Assembly (NCBI GenBank): GCA_963932465.1
Contig: OZ010799.1
Location: 283,846,083-283,910,082 of the forward strand
Length of the DNA stretch: 64,000 bases
Direction: 5' to 3'
Source: Maratus speciosus
Lineage: Eukaryota; Arthropoda; Arachnida; Araneae; Salticidae
Program-made: the position numbers and the translations under genes
Shown here: piece by piece, positions 24,045 to 34,860 of the stretch
How the letters are laid out: each line of letters opens with the position of its first letter
How positions within the stretch are numbered: the first letter of the stretch is position 1
Notes under the pieces: generated by a model
Databases searched by the model: none
What the model was told of the DNA's origin: nothing
The model's input: the letters and a program-made list of their open reading frames with translations, nothing else

Positions 24045-24134
24045 AAATGATTTTCTTTGAAGAAAACACCTTTTCTTATTCTTTTTTTCTCATATGCACA
24101 AATTGTGTTTTTTTCCTTTAGTACACAAATGCGC

Positions 24135-24140
24135 AATAAA
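24135..24140 (+). promoter_or_regulatory. Likely polyadenylation signal of the transposase
   Basis: Canonical AATAAA about 90 bases past the stop codon and still inside the transposon, followed by T-rich sequence. Position and hexamer are as expected for an mRNA 3' end; there is no transcript evidence. Confidence 0.6.
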
Positions 24141-24247
24141 ATGCATTTTTTTCTGCCAAACATGTGTAATTTATTCTCATATAACCTACTATGTCTGTCG
24201 ACCATGTATCAATCAGCTAAACAGTTTACCAGATACAAAATCCTCCT

Positions 24248-24282
24248 AAAACTGCAATATCCTTTAATTGTTTTGAGCAGTG
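24248..24282. repeat. Right TIR of the Tc1-like element
   Basis: Ends CCTTTAATTGTTTTGAGCAG followed by TG and TA. Its reverse complement matches 22752-22787 with one substitution in the outer part and a one-base gap plus one change further in. Confidence 0.9.
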
Positions 24283-24284
24283 TA

Positions 24285-24788
24285 TTATATCATATAGTTA
24301 TAATTATTCATACATATCGGCGTCATTTAAATCACATAGTAAAAATTTAATAATAATACTATTTTAAATACGCTTTATAAATAGAAAAGGATATATTTAT
24401 ATTTATTTTCATAAAAAATATCAGATATGATAATAATTACCAGAAACTCATTATATCTCAATAGTTTCAGTTATTCAATGAAACTAAATCCTCTTTTATC
24501 ATTTTACGAATTTTTAAGCGAGGAGAAAAATGAAAACACTAAGCAAATAATAAAAAGCAATTTCAAAATATTTTTATATGAAAGAACATTTTATAAAATC
24601 TTTAAAATTTAAACTCTTTAAAAAATGAGAACACAAAGCAGACAATTGAAAGGGAATACATATCCATTTTTTATTTAGGAAATATTTTCGCAAAATTGAA
24701 AAATTAATTTCTATTGGATTGTAGCTTAAAATTAGTTACTTCCAATCTTAAAAGTTTCAATATATAAATGGTGTTGCAGAAATAATTT
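24285..24788. other. AT-rich stretch, no gene seen
   Basis: Flank of the transposon leading into repeat G. The open frame at 24427-24612 has no recognisable domain and its end falls in the 5' part of repeat G. Confidence 0.4.
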
Positions 24789-25030
24789 GACTACTGAGTT
24801 CAGAATTACATTTTCTAATAAGTAAAATAAATTGAGAAAGTATATCAAAGAGATGTAGAAAATCTTGTATTCTTGAAGTTTAAGTGCTGTACGATAGGTT
24901 GATAGGGGAGATGAGGGGGGGGGGGGGGATCTATAGCATGAAGTTTAAGAAAGTTTTGAGTTATAAATTTGGAGTTTCATGAAGTATGCTGAAGAGAATT
25001 TATTAATTATAACACAAAAATACTTATTAT
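24480..25030 (+). repeat. Repeat G, copy 1
   Basis: The core from about 24789 shows the ordered words shared by all copies: ACTACTGAGTTCAGAATTAC, AATAAGTAAAATAAATTGAG, AAAGTATATCAAAG, GTAGAAAATCTTG, TGAAGTTTAAGTGCTGTACG and TTATAAATTTGGAG. Interrupted by a G14 run at 24915-24928. Confidence 0.65.
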
Positions 25031-27482
25031 TCTAAAATTCTGTACTAATGCTACCAGAAATCGAGTTTATTTCCACGCTTAATCGCTACATAGAACACAA
25101 AACAGCGTTTTAAATCAGACCTAGTTGCACTGTGTTTGGATTATTGTTGCTGTTCACCACTGTTATACAGATAATAGAACTAAATAGCAAATAGTAATTA
25201 GTTTTAAGAAATTTACAAGTTAATACAAAAATTAACAATCAAAAATTAAAATAAAAAAATCAAAAACCCGACTGCGTAAAAAGCGAACTAATCAATAATT
25301 TCACATCAGTGTGAAATTATTTTTTATATTACTTAAGTATTTTTATATACTTGTTTTGATGGCTTTTAAGTTGTATTTAATTGTTAGTTCCTATCTATAA
25401 ACAATGTTTTGATGAGGCCTATAGATGTCTATGAAAGTTAGAGTTGCAGTAAATCTAGAGAACCTTCCTACACCACTTCCAGGTTGCGTAATATTTAAAC
25501 GGAGCTTCTGACTGTAAAATAGTCAATAAAACATTGTCTTAATTTTGAAAGACCTATCCAATGATATGCCACTCAATAGGTGCGTAAATTTTTTTTTCGT
25601 CTCCACCGTCATTTTGAATTTTACGACCGCCATTTTGAATTTATAAAAACAAAACCTAGCCTATAACCTTAAGACAATTAAGACGATTAAGACGAATCGA
25701 TAGAGATCTCATTCATTAAAATCCATTCAGTCTTTGGGACGTTTTGATGGTATAAAGAAATCCACATACCCAGATACGCGTGAAACACATAACCCTTCTC
25801 GGCAGTCGGGTAAAAAGATATTCACATGTTAATAAAAAAATATTTTCCAAAATTTAAAAGTTTATCAGCAAGTTTTTTAAATATATATGTTATAAAAGGT
25901 TTTAAAAAATTATAACACAGATAAACACAGTATACTCAGAATTTTTTGTTTGGATTGAAGAAGCAATCTACCGGTTCCAAATAACTCCAAATTAAAGAGT
26001 TGTTATGTCTCTTTTTTTTTAATTTTTTTTTTTCAAATGTAATTAAATTCTTAAAAAGTGTTTGCAAAAAACAAAATTACTCGTTATCTTTATTTTTGTA
26101 TATTTATATACATAAAATAAATTTAAATAATTTTGTTTTCTTAACACTTTGATTTCCGAATGAATCAAAAACGATTCACACTACATTTCTCTAATGCATT
26201 GCGTGCGCATTAAAATGTGTATTTCAGGCTTCATGGTTCACCCGCAATTCACATCCAAATGAAATTAATTTGGGTAGTAGAAATGTAGGGCAGGTTCAAA
26301 TGAATTAAATAATTAAAAAAAAAGCAATTTAACAAATTACAACGACCATTTGGAAAATGATTTTTTCAAAGACTAAAATTTAGGACATAAAAAATCGCAC
26401 GGAGTTGATCTTACATTACGTACGCCATGGATTAAACATTAACATTCCTGCACCCATCATGAACAAATTTTAAAAGAAATTTCAGTTTTACAATTTTCGG
26501 TATTGTAAATTTTTAAACTTCTACGGAGCTTGTCATACATTACGTAAACCGTGGATTAAATATTAATATTCTTGGACAAAATTTTAAATGAAATTTCATT
26601 CTTAAACTTCTAAACATCCCACAATATTACTTTTTACACCGTCGTATAGAGAAAAAAAAATGCACTTTTAAATGCAATTTGTTTGAAAGCTGTATCTCAA
26701 TTTGTTTCTGTGTTATTAATTTTTCTTGTAGTTTTTATTACATTTTTGTCACAGTGGCAACAGAAGTATCCATCTCTGTTGAAAGAAAAGGAAAAATACA
26801 GGTTACTGTATAGACCAATCAGAAAACGAATAAAATGAGAGATTCAACTAATAAAAAGCTTCAGATATGTTTTTGATTTCCTACCCTGACCGAGGACAAT
26901 AACCATTTTTCCAAATGGTTAATAAGTCATAAAGCTAGTGCGGTAATGTATCAGATACATGTATACGGCTCCCACTAATTATGAAAACTCGATATTTTTC
27001 GGGACATACTTGGCTTTTAGTACATACTGACAAAAAATTCATACGATATATTACGTTTTGAGAATTCACATTTTGGGAGTGTGGTTTATCATAAACATAT
27101 TATTTTTACTCGTATAGACCAATTTAAAATGTAACTACGCATAAATTGGGGTAACTATACGTACGGGTCATGAATATAGAAGATTCTTAGTATATGTTCA
27201 AAGGACGAAGCACAGGTGCACTGCGCGGTCTGTTAGACATAGGGTTTGCATTTAATAAATTTATTTAATTGCACTAAATAGATTAAAATTTTTTAAGAAT
27301 TATGATTATTTTATACCACGTTCAGCTAATTGGAAAACAAAAAGATCGGGTTTCGCAAATTGTTTTAACATGACTTTCTGCCAACGTGTTAAATTAAATA
27401 TTCTGAAAGTCTCTATATCTACAGCTGCTTATACACATCAAATTGTACTCAATTTATTTTCATTTGTATATTAAATTTTACC
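25031..27482. other. AT-rich stretch, mostly featureless
   Basis: At 26395-26640 a ~125-bp segment occurs twice in tandem (TTACATTACGTACGCCATGG and ATACATTACGTAAACCGTGG, each followed by ATTAAA and TATTC or CATTCC). Otherwise I see nothing defensible. Confidence 0.45.
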
Positions 27483-27484
27483 TA

Positions 27485-27823
27485 CACTGTAAAAAAAACG
27501 ACATTTTTACAGTACAAAGTTCTGTTCATCTCTCGCACAAGCTCGATCGCAGTGAATGTGCTGTATCTTTCTTTGGTTTCCTGACTATATTAACATGGAA
27601 AATACAGTAGTTGCGTAAAATTAACAACACAATGTGCTGGCAATTTGGACGCCAGCAGTTTGTGCTGCAAAAAATGCGTCCAAATTGCCAGCACATTGTG
27701 CTGTTAATTTTAGGCAACTACTGTATTTTTCATCTTAATATAGTCAGGAAACCAAAGAAAGATACAGCACATTCATTGTGATCGAGTTTGTTCTGGCAAA
27801 TCTACAGTGGTTTTTTTACAGCG
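27485..27823. mobile_element. Palindromic MITE, CACTGT family, copy 1
   Basis: 339 bp between TA at 27483-27484 and 27824-27825. It starts CACTGTAAAAAAAACG and ends TTTTTTTACAGCG. The two halves are reverse complements over nearly their whole length: TTTCTTTGGTTTCCTGACTA against TAGTCAGGAAACCAAAGAAA, and GTGCTGGCAATTTGGACGC against GCGTCCAAATTGCCAGCAC. A second copy is at 58558-58902 in the same orientation. The open frame at 27526-27717 is read through the palindrome and is not a gene. Confidence 0.92.
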
Positions 27824-28084
27824 TATTCAAATTGAAAACTACGCATCCGCATGCTCAAACCCAAAGTCTGTATATAGTATTGCACTGTGAGATACATGTT
27901 TAGGTTTCAACAATAACGAAAAATCATGCATCCAGCATAGATTGTGTAACACTTTAAAAAATATTCAGATTACTGTTACAAAACTTCTCCATTTATTAAG
28001 ATTAAAGATGATGTACTCATAACACATTTTGAAACACAATTTCTGCTATTACAATCAATAGTCTGAAAAATAACCTTTTTTTAT

Positions 28085-28262
28085 ACAGCCCTGTATATGA
28101 TTTATGCATTTATATGTGTACTACATAGTATGCTAAATGTTAGTTTAGTTAAACGAATAGTACAGTTGTAAACTTCCATTCAGCAATTTCCGTGAATAAA
28201 CGAAAATGTACTTGAGAACCTCTGTGAAGCCCTGTATATGATCTACAGAATTCATACACACC
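28085..28262 (-). repeat. Dispersed repeat E, inverted copy
   Basis: AGCCCTGTATATGAT, TAGTATGCTAAATGTTAGTT and CATTCAGCAATTTCCGTGAA are the reverse-complement counterparts of words in 8975-9560 and 55380-55470. Confidence 0.5.
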
Positions 28263-28899
28263 ATGTAATATTTAAAAAAAAAAAAGTCCAATTTAAAAAC
28301 GCGTACCAGAACTCATAACGCACTTCCAGCAATTATTGTTCATAGTTTCTACAGTTCAATTTCTTCAGAAGCCAAATTATTTTGTGTGTCCCTGTAAATA
28401 TAAGATATGCACACTATGCACATTGTATTTTACATTAAGAGACGTGTGGCACACGTCAGTCATATATATAAATTTCAGTATCTATATATATATTACGCTT
28501 TCGTACGTCGCACAGAAATCGTGATTATTTGTTAAATGTTTAATGGCAACGCCCGAATGAAACGCATCTCATTGGTTATTGAACAGCATTTAATGCATCT
28601 CCATACCTATAAGGGATGTTACCATAGGGCACACTGTTCTGTCGCCATCTTGGTGATATCTCTAATATTTCGCCAAGACTTCCATTGTGAACCAATAGTG
28701 TTTACTGCTTACAGAAAATCAACAAATTGAGATATTTTAATGGAATAAAAACTAATATTAGCTTAAAGGATTATATTAATTATATTTAAGATAGTCCAAG
28801 TAAATTAAATTTTGAATAAAAGTAACATGATACAATGCTTAGCATGATTTCCCAAACTTAAATTTTAAGGGAGACCAAACATGTCGCTAAGGGCGGTTG
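28263..28899. other. No gene seen
   Basis: Contains CAAGATGGCGACAG on the minus strand at about 28638-28651, a YY1-like word (AAGATGGCG). Open frames at 28336-28524 and 28536-28730 carry no recognisable domain. Confidence 0.4.
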
Positions 28900-29170
28900 G
28901 TGACTAAAACAGTTTAATATCATTTAAATACTACGCAAACGCTTTTACCCGTAGACCGTAATGTAAAGAAGTTCTTTTGAGTGTCTCTGTAAGGGAACCG
29001 TAAGTGTTATACATTTCCATTTTCAATACCGAACATGCCATAGCAATACACAATAACATCTATTAATGTCATGTCAATCGGACTATATTTACGGGTATTA
29101 GAGCACGGACGGACATACAGACAAACCGAATTCATAAACACGTTTCAACAGGAAAGTGTTAAAAATACAA
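28900..29170 (+). repeat. Dispersed repeat F, copy 1
   Basis: Ordered words ACGCAAACGCTTTTACCCG, GAGTGTCTCTGTAAG, CAATACCGAACATGCC, GACTATATTTACGGGTATTA, GAGCACGGACGGACATACAG and ACAAACCGAATTCATAA match 38590-39000 in the same order. A shorter resemblance occurs at 860-1080. Confidence 0.55.
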
Positions 29171-29369
29171 TCCACATGAAGAAATAGTATTGCAAGTTGC
29201 GCATCCTGAAATATTAATACTTTTATAATCCATGCGCTCTGCTTCTGGTAATTTTAAACTACATGAAAAATGACACAAAATGCGGCATATAATGCTTAAA
29301 AGCAAACATGACATTCTGAAATCAAAACAGCCTACACCTGAAAAGTTTTAAATCATGTTAAAGTACATA

Positions 29370-29990
29370 AATGCTCTACTGTCGTTTTACAGATTTTTAA
29401 TGCAAGCGAACATTAAAGCAGTGAAAATACTATTAAGTAGAGATACATAGATATTTTTATATAAAAAAATATTTTATAAAAATTTTAAAATTAATTGCTT
29501 TAGGAAATTTTAGCCTTAAGGAAACAACGACAAAAAAATACCTAACAAATATGCATCAGCTAATATTTTTACAAAATTTAAAATTAAATAAATATTTTAA
29601 TTATATCTAAAATCTTCCTCTCTCTCTAAAATGTTGCAGTTTATTTAATATCGGTGCTGAGAGAATTCGATTACTTCGTTCTAGATTATATTTTAGAATA
29701 AGTAGAATAAATTTAGAAAGTACGCCAGCGGGAGTGTGGAAAATGTCCTGCTTTTGAAGTTAAACCGCTATTTCATAGATTGGATTAAGTTTAGCTCATA
29801 AAATTTAAGAAAATTTTATATTATAAATTTTATATTTTAAGAATAACGTTGGTTTCTTATTAAACAACTGAAAAAAATTATTTCACTAGTAGGTTGTATC
29901 TTTACTGAAATAAAGATACTGTTTTGTAATAATAATTACATTTTTTAAAATGCTTGATTAAATAAATGAATGTTTTAAACTTGGCATATT
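29370..29990 (+). repeat. Repeat G, copy 2
   Basis: Core from about 29665: ATTCGATTACTTCGTTCTAG, ATTATATTTTAGAATAAGTA, GAATAAATTTAGAAAGTACG and GGAAAATGTCCTGC, then TTGAAGTTAAACCG and GTTTAGCTCATAAAATTTAA. Its 3' end (TTGGCATATTTA) adjoins the pogo terminus, as copy 3 adjoins another element end. Confidence 0.7.
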
Positions 29991-29992
29991 TA

Positions 29993-30430
29993 CAGTAGAG
30001 CGCCGATTATCCGAACAAGTCGGGATCGACCCTAATTCGGATAAATGGACACACAATTTAAGGGATGTTCCTGACTATACTAAATCCTTCACACTTTATC
30101 GAGGCTTAGGACTGGCAGCACCACTTAGTGCTAGCACGTTTAAAAACTATTTTTTTTTTGTTACTTTTTTACATTTTTATCATCTAATCATTTTTTTCTC
30201 TTTTTATCATTTTCTGGACTCCAGAGACTATAATTTAAGCAAAAAAGCTTTCTGTTGTTGCTTGCTTCAAAGAAAACGTTCTTTCCAATGCTGCCATATC
30301 TCGAATTCTCCTTAAATACGTTAGTTGAATAGGATCAGTGTTCTTCTGCCGTTCGAGCCATTTCATAGCTTTTTCCAAACATTCAAAGGCTTCGTTATGT
30401 GATGCATCTGGGTCATTTGCAAAGCATTCG
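29993..30430 (-). mobile_element. pogo/Tigger-like element remnant, one end only
   Basis: CAGTAGAGCGCCGATTATCC at 29993, preceded by TA, is a pogo-like inverted-repeat end. The transposase C-terminus that belongs near this end lies just inside on the minus strand. I cannot find the opposite terminus before 31000, so the other side is lost or too diverged. The right boundary given is only the last recognisable coding base region. Confidence 0.7.
30235..30420 (-). pseudogene. pogo/Tigger-like transposase, C-terminal remnant
   Basis: Minus-strand translation reads NDPDASHNEAFECLEKAMKW, LERQKNTDPIQLTYLRRIRD, MAALERTFSLKQATTESFFA and stop. The pattern (A...WLE.Q...LRRIRD.A...KQ....FF) is the ending of pogo/Tigger/jerky-type transposases. 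Upstream, an out-of-frame KMKKEIEEIETNA segment indicates a frameshift. No DDE catalytic residues remain. Confidence 0.75.
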
Positions 30431-30998
30431 TTTCAATTTCTTCAATTTCTTTTTTCATCTTAAATCTCATCTACAATATGTTTAGATATGTTTTTAATAG
30501 ATTCAATATAAGTATGCTTTTCTATATAGATTTTCAAGTCTCCAAGCCGCGTAAAATAATTAATGGTATTAGTAATTATTCAGATAATAACATACAAATA
30601 GAGATTCATTAAAAGATAAATGTAGTTTACAATAGAAACATTAATATCTTTAATCCACTTTCTATGGCTTGGAGATATAATTTTTTTATTATTATTCCAT
30701 GTAATAAAATCTTCTAAGACGGAATTGCATAGCAAAGAAGAAAAATCTGTTAAGACAGGTTCCCTTGTTAGAAGGCTCGTCGTCTGTTGTAAATGCATTA
30801 TATTCTTTTTACAAATACTAATATCCTCGTTTTACATAGATCAACATATTTCTTTTGTTAAACTGGACATTTCGTCAAAGACGGGTTATTTTTCTCAGGT
30901 TTTACCGTACTTTACTTTTTTTACCTAAAAATGCATCTACCCATCTTTAAAATAATAATAATAATTATTATTATTATATAAATTTTAATTGTCGAATA
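30431..30998. other. No feature seen
   Basis: AT-rich. Could contain more decayed pogo sequence, but I recognise none. Open frames at 30580-30798 (minus) and 30725-30928 (plus) show no domain. A short ATAATAATT palindrome lies near 30951-30980. Confidence 0.35.
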
Positions 30999-30999
30999 A

Positions 31000-31345
31000 T
31001 AGCGATTTAAAAATACGTGCATTGAAAGAGAAAAGTTAGGCCGGGCCAAATGTTACTGATATTTTTACTGAACAGACCAGAAATCCTGCCGGTCCAAATG
31101 AATTTTATATGAGCTGGGTTGGAAACTGAACTGAAAATTTCTGCCTCAAGAAGAATGTAGTCCAGTCCTGACTTAAACCGCAAAAAAAAATTGAGTCCCG
31201 GTGCATCCCGGTCAGAACCTCCTGACAAAACTAATCCCAAAACCAAGTCCGCACCGAGTGTCGGGAAAGAAAATTGGGCGGGCACATAAAGACCCTTACA
31301 TCGAATACCAAAGACTAGCTCACAAAATTTTGTAAATTTGGACAC
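31000..31345 (-). repeat. CGGGT-type repeat, minus strand
   Basis: On the minus strand the sequence is rich in GACTTGGTTTTGGGATTAG, GGTTCTGACCGGGATGCACC and ATTCATTTGGACCGGCAGG. This resembles in style the G/T-rich loop at 7131-7570. The 170-codon open frame at 31007-31519 (minus) runs through this repeat and the T28 tract at 31462-31489. It has a poly-lysine start and no recognisable domain, so I do not call a gene. Confidence 0.4.
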
Positions 31346-31456
31346 TAAACGCCTATTATATGAAAAAAAATAAATAAATAAACGAGTTTTTAGTGAACTT
31401 CGCTCTCTTCCATAGATGTGTTTGAGTTGAGCGGATTCGTTTGAAAATTTTAAATT

Positions 31457-31488
<32 letters not shown>

Positions 31489-31529
31489 TGTGAGTGTGCT
31501 CAACACTAGTTCGCATCAATTAAACCACG

Positions 31530-31940
31530 TCAAATAGAATTGGCCTAGGATAAACAAGATTTGCCTAGGATAAACTAGATCGGTCTAGGATAAACTAGAA
31601 GGTTGGAGCCAAAGCGGGTCTTTGGTATCAATAGAAACATGCCAAATTAAATTGGCCTAGGTTAAACTAGATCGGCCTAGTATAAACTAGTTCAGACCAA
31701 TGAATAGAAGGCTAAGCTAGTTTATCCTATGAGCGTTAGGCCAAACTAGTTTGGCATAGGAAAAACTAGTTTATCCTATGGGCGTTAGGATAAACTATTT
31801 TGGCCTAGGAAAAACTAGTTTGGCCTAATGGCGTTAGGATAAACTAGTTTGGCCTAGGAAAAACTATTTTATCCTATGGGTGTTAGGACAAACTAGTTCG
31901 GCCTAGGCCAATCTAGTTTGGCCTAAAATCGGGTTTGGCC
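31530..31940. repeat. 49-bp tandem repeat of palindromic words
   Basis: GCGTTAGG (or GTGTTAGG) begins at 31733, 31782, 31831 and 31880, an exact 49-bp period. Within units AAACTAGTTT, GGCCTAGG(A) and TTTATCCTATGG alternate, so almost every part can pair with a neighbour. Less regular copies extend left to about 31530. It ends 7 bases before the target duplication of the next element. Confidence 0.85.
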
Positions 31941-31954
31941 GGTAACATATATAA

Positions 31955-32077
31955 TAGGATGGGCCGAAAAAACTTTTGTTTTTTGATTCACTATACCGCG
32001 GAAAACTTGGCTTTAGGGTAGCTTAGTAAAATGCAAAAACAAATTAAATATTTTTTTACGTTTGGCGGTAGCGCATC
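31955..32077. repeat. Left TIR of the 2.9-kb element
   Basis: Pairs with 34725-34852 over its length with scattered substitutions and small indels, which suggests an old insertion. Contains CTATACCGCGGAAAACTTGG. Confidence 0.85.
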
Positions 32078-32538
32078 GTACTTGAATATTTGAAAGTTTT
32101 TGAAAACGCAGTAGTTTCCTTTCGATTTTTAAAGCTATAAACGAAAAAGATATAAAACTGCTATGGTGAAAAGGCTTTAAAAGAAAGATCAAAAGGCACA
32201 TTATAATAAAAAAAAGAAACAAAATTACTTCATTTAGGGTAGAGCAAAGCAATTAAAATATCCTTAAATTGACGCATTCAAGCTGTATTATGAGTCCTTC
32301 TACTCTGGTAGCAGTCCAGCGCGATGAGCCCTGCCGCGAAATGGAGCCCGTCAATACTACTTGTTGACGCTTCACAATGCACTGTGCGATACGCATACGT
32401 GTGCTTTATGACACAACGGTTCCTGTGAGTTGATCACTAGAATTTTGTCGGCAATGATTATCAGTGTGTTCTTCTTGTGCGTTTCTTAAAGACTGATTTA
32501 ATTAATGACCGCTTAATAAGTGATTCGGTCGCTGTATT

Positions 32539-34370
32539 ATGGCTGTTTCCAAAGACATTACTCGCAGTGACTTTAACTGCCCGTTATTTCGCCGCCCAAA
32601 AGAGTTACCAGTGAATAAACTTCCAACTTACACTGTTAAAAATTTGCAGCATTCTGTCCAGTCATTCGACCGTTTTTTGAAAAAACTGTTTCATAACCGT
32701 CATTTAACTATATTCTGACCATAAAATCGCCAATAATAAGGTCAGAATAGTGTTAAATTACGGTTGTGTAACCGTTTTCGATAAAAACGGTCATATGACT
32801 GGACAGAATGCTGCAAATTTTTAACAGTGTAGGAAGACGTTCTCAAGTATAGCTTCCATGAAAATTACAACTTAGCCTTGAAATCAAACAACAGGTCCGT
32901 TAATTTTTCTCACGTTTCTATTATTGTGACGCCAAAAGTTAAATCTCTGTTTGATAAAGCTTCAATACTGACAGTAACGCCTTACAGAATTGTTCAGTTA
33001 ACAAATGCATATCATGACAGTTATCGTAACCTTATGGAGTCCTTTAAGCATGATAAGGAAAAGTAAAAGTTGAAAAAGAGAGTTGAAGATTTTAAAAAAA
33101 AATCTTTGTTACTGTTTGATGCCTCTGCGTGTAAGTGAAAATGACATTAGACTGCAATTGTAAAATGGTCCCATAGGTTTGTGAGTGTCGTGTCTATTAT
33201 TTGTAACTGTGAAAAAGCAAAAAAATGTACCCATCATTGAACTAAAATTCTTGTACTTTCAAAGAATGCATGGTATTGGTAAAATTGGAAGTGTGGACGT
33301 AAAGGAAACAAAAAAATGTGATTGGATGTGATGGCACTATTACTAATGCAGCTTGGAAAACCGGTGTTATTCACATTCAAGAAGAAGTTAAAAGGCAACT
33401 ACAGTGGGGGGGAGGTGGTGGTGTATGCCTCTTACATTTCAATGAGTTGCCATTCCGGCATTTGTTTCAAACTTTAGATAGTGAAACGACTGGGCAAAAA
33501 TCACTAGTCCGATTGGCAAGCAGCTCAAGAAATGTGAGAAACTCCCAGTGGTAAATTTAACAGTGTTGAGTGTGAATTTCCAGAACTGACAGGCAAAATT
33601 TAAGCAAAGATCAGCAGTACTTACTGGGCATTGTTTGTATTATAAAAGCAGTCAGCTGTCCTGAAGATTTATCTGTTCGAAGCCTGGCACAATTTCCACT
33701 CAAAATGGGTAAGGACGGAGAACAGAATTCTCCAGTTGTATTTAAGTATTGAAAACGAGACGAACTCAAGATTATAGTTTCTTTTCTCCTAAAGTCTTAT
33801 GTACCTGTATGGTTAAGTATTAGAAAAAGTAAATACTTCACAAATGGGCCGGAACATGTATTGAAAGTTATAAAATCGTCAAAATTCCTCTCTGAAAACT
33901 TGCTGAAGGTCACTGAACCAGTAATTGAGATAAACGCATTTTTTGCCAATCCAGAAAATTTGCTTTTGAGTATGATAGTAGATAAAAGGGATCATATACG
34001 GGAGTTATGTTTCAGAAGAATTATAAAGGCTAAAAACTTAGCTTCTAAAAGAATCAGGTGTTTTCAAACATCCAAAATCATTTTTCTAGCTACAGACTGC
34101 ATCGAAATGATTCGCTGGAACACTACTACACTTTCACCATCACTTTTTTTCTGATAAGAGCCACCAACGAAGAGATTTGGTCTAAGGTCGAATCAGGTAA
34201 AACAGCGGCCCAGTGGAAATTTCACCAATTCCCATGCCAATCCTAAACAGTAGAACGGTGGTTGAAGCTGGTAATCGAGGCATCATAAAAAGTCTTCGGG
34301 TCCAGAGATGTTTTTATAAGAACGACACTTTTCTCGAGATATTCAGTGCCTAGTTTTTCAAGCAAATCTT
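32539..34370 (+). pseudogene. Broken transposase-like gene of the 2.9-kb element
   Basis: Collinear fragments on the plus strand. (1) From ATG 32539: MAVSKDITRSDFNCPLFRRP onward to codon 31, where a MITE has inserted. (2) Continuing in frame from 32833 to a stop at 33064: EDVLKYSFHENYNLALKSNN, then TPKVKSLFDKAS, ending ESFKHDKEK. (3) 33318-33551: GCDGTITNAAWKTGVIHIQE and CLLHFNELPFRHLFQTLD. (4) About 33797-34154: SYVPVWLSIRKSKYFTNGPE, then IEINAFFANPENLLLSMIVD and RIRCFQTSKIIFLATDCIEM. (5) 34160-34370: NEEIWSKVESGKTAAQWKFH and VERWLKLVIEAS. At least four frameshifts or stops separate them. The pattern recalls uncharacterised arthropod and cnidarian proteins. I cannot name the family or place catalytic residues. 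Confidence 0.7.
32631..32829. mobile_element. MITE inserted in the transposase-like frame
   Basis: 199 bp with TA at 32629-32630 and 32830-32831. Starts CACTGTTAAAAATTTGCAGC and ends GCTGCAAATTTTTAACAGTG. Arms share ATTCTGTCCAGTCAT and AACGGTCATATGACTGG-type words, so it is almost wholly palindromic. It begins CACTGT like the MITEs at 14741, 27485 and 58558. Confidence 0.92.
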
Positions 34371-34724
34371 ATTTCAAACTTCCAAAAGATAGTAAAGACA
34401 AGTAAAGGACTATATTTTATTACAAAGTGAAATTACACTCAGGTACAGTCAGATAAAGGTAATCAGATCAGGTAATAGTACAATCAGAAAAGTTGTTTTT
34501 ATTTCAATGAAAATTTGCCATTTAAAAAAAAAAAAATGCCTTTTTTTTAAACATAATTCGCTGCCAATGTGTTGCGAAATGTATTTATATTTTCATTTAT
34601 TTATCATTCCTATACTCTTTTCTACTAAAATATGTCTATAGCTGCTTGTTATATAAGTTATTTGATTTATTTCCATTTATTAGAAAAATTATCAAAATCG
34701 TGTTTTTTCACAAATTTTAAGTCT

Positions 34725-34852
34725 GATGCGCTACCGCCAAATGTAAAAATTTATTTATTTTGTTATTGCATTTTACTAAGCTACCCTAGACACACGTTTT
34801 CCGCGGTATAGCGAATCAAAAAGAGAAAAAAAGTTTTTTTCGGCCCACCCTA
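34725..34852. repeat. Right TIR of the 2.9-kb element
   Basis: Begins GATGCGCTACCGCCAAATG and ends TTCGGCCCACCCTA. Mirror of 31955-32077. Confidence 0.85.
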
Positions 34853-34860
34853 ATATATAA

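Larger units (their letters stand above)
22752..24282 (+). mobile_element. Complete Tc1-like transposon (DD34E)
   Basis: The 1531-bp element lies between TA dinucleotides at 22750-22751 and 24283-24284, the expected Tc1/mariner target duplication. Inverted repeats begin CACCGCTCAAAACAATTAAA (left) and CACTGCTCAAAACAATTAAA (right, minus strand). They match over 28 bases including the TA with one mismatch, and continue to about 36 bases with an indel. Inside is one uninterrupted transposase frame and an internal AATAAA. The only transposon in the window with all parts apparently intact. Confidence 0.95.
31955..34852 (+). mobile_element. 2.9-kb DNA transposon, 8-bp TSD, family unrecognised
   Basis: The 8-bp direct repeat ATATATAA (31947-31954 and 34853-34860) flanks termini TAGGATGGGCCGAAAAAA (left) and TAGGGTGGGCCGAAAAAA (right, minus strand). 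TIRs are about 123-128 bp (31955-32077; 34725-34852) and share TATACCGCGGAAAAC, AGCTTAGTAAAATGCA and TTTGGCGGTAGCGCATC. An 8-bp duplication and a TA(A/G)NG start fit the hAT pattern. P and Merlin also make 8-bp duplications, and the coding remnants do not look like a hAT transposase to me. Confidence 0.88.

Noticed and set aside
31007..31519. 170-codon minus-strand open frame
   Set aside because: It starts through a T28/A28 homopolymer giving a poly-lysine run and continues through a CGGGT-type repeat. No domain, signal or conserved motif is visible.
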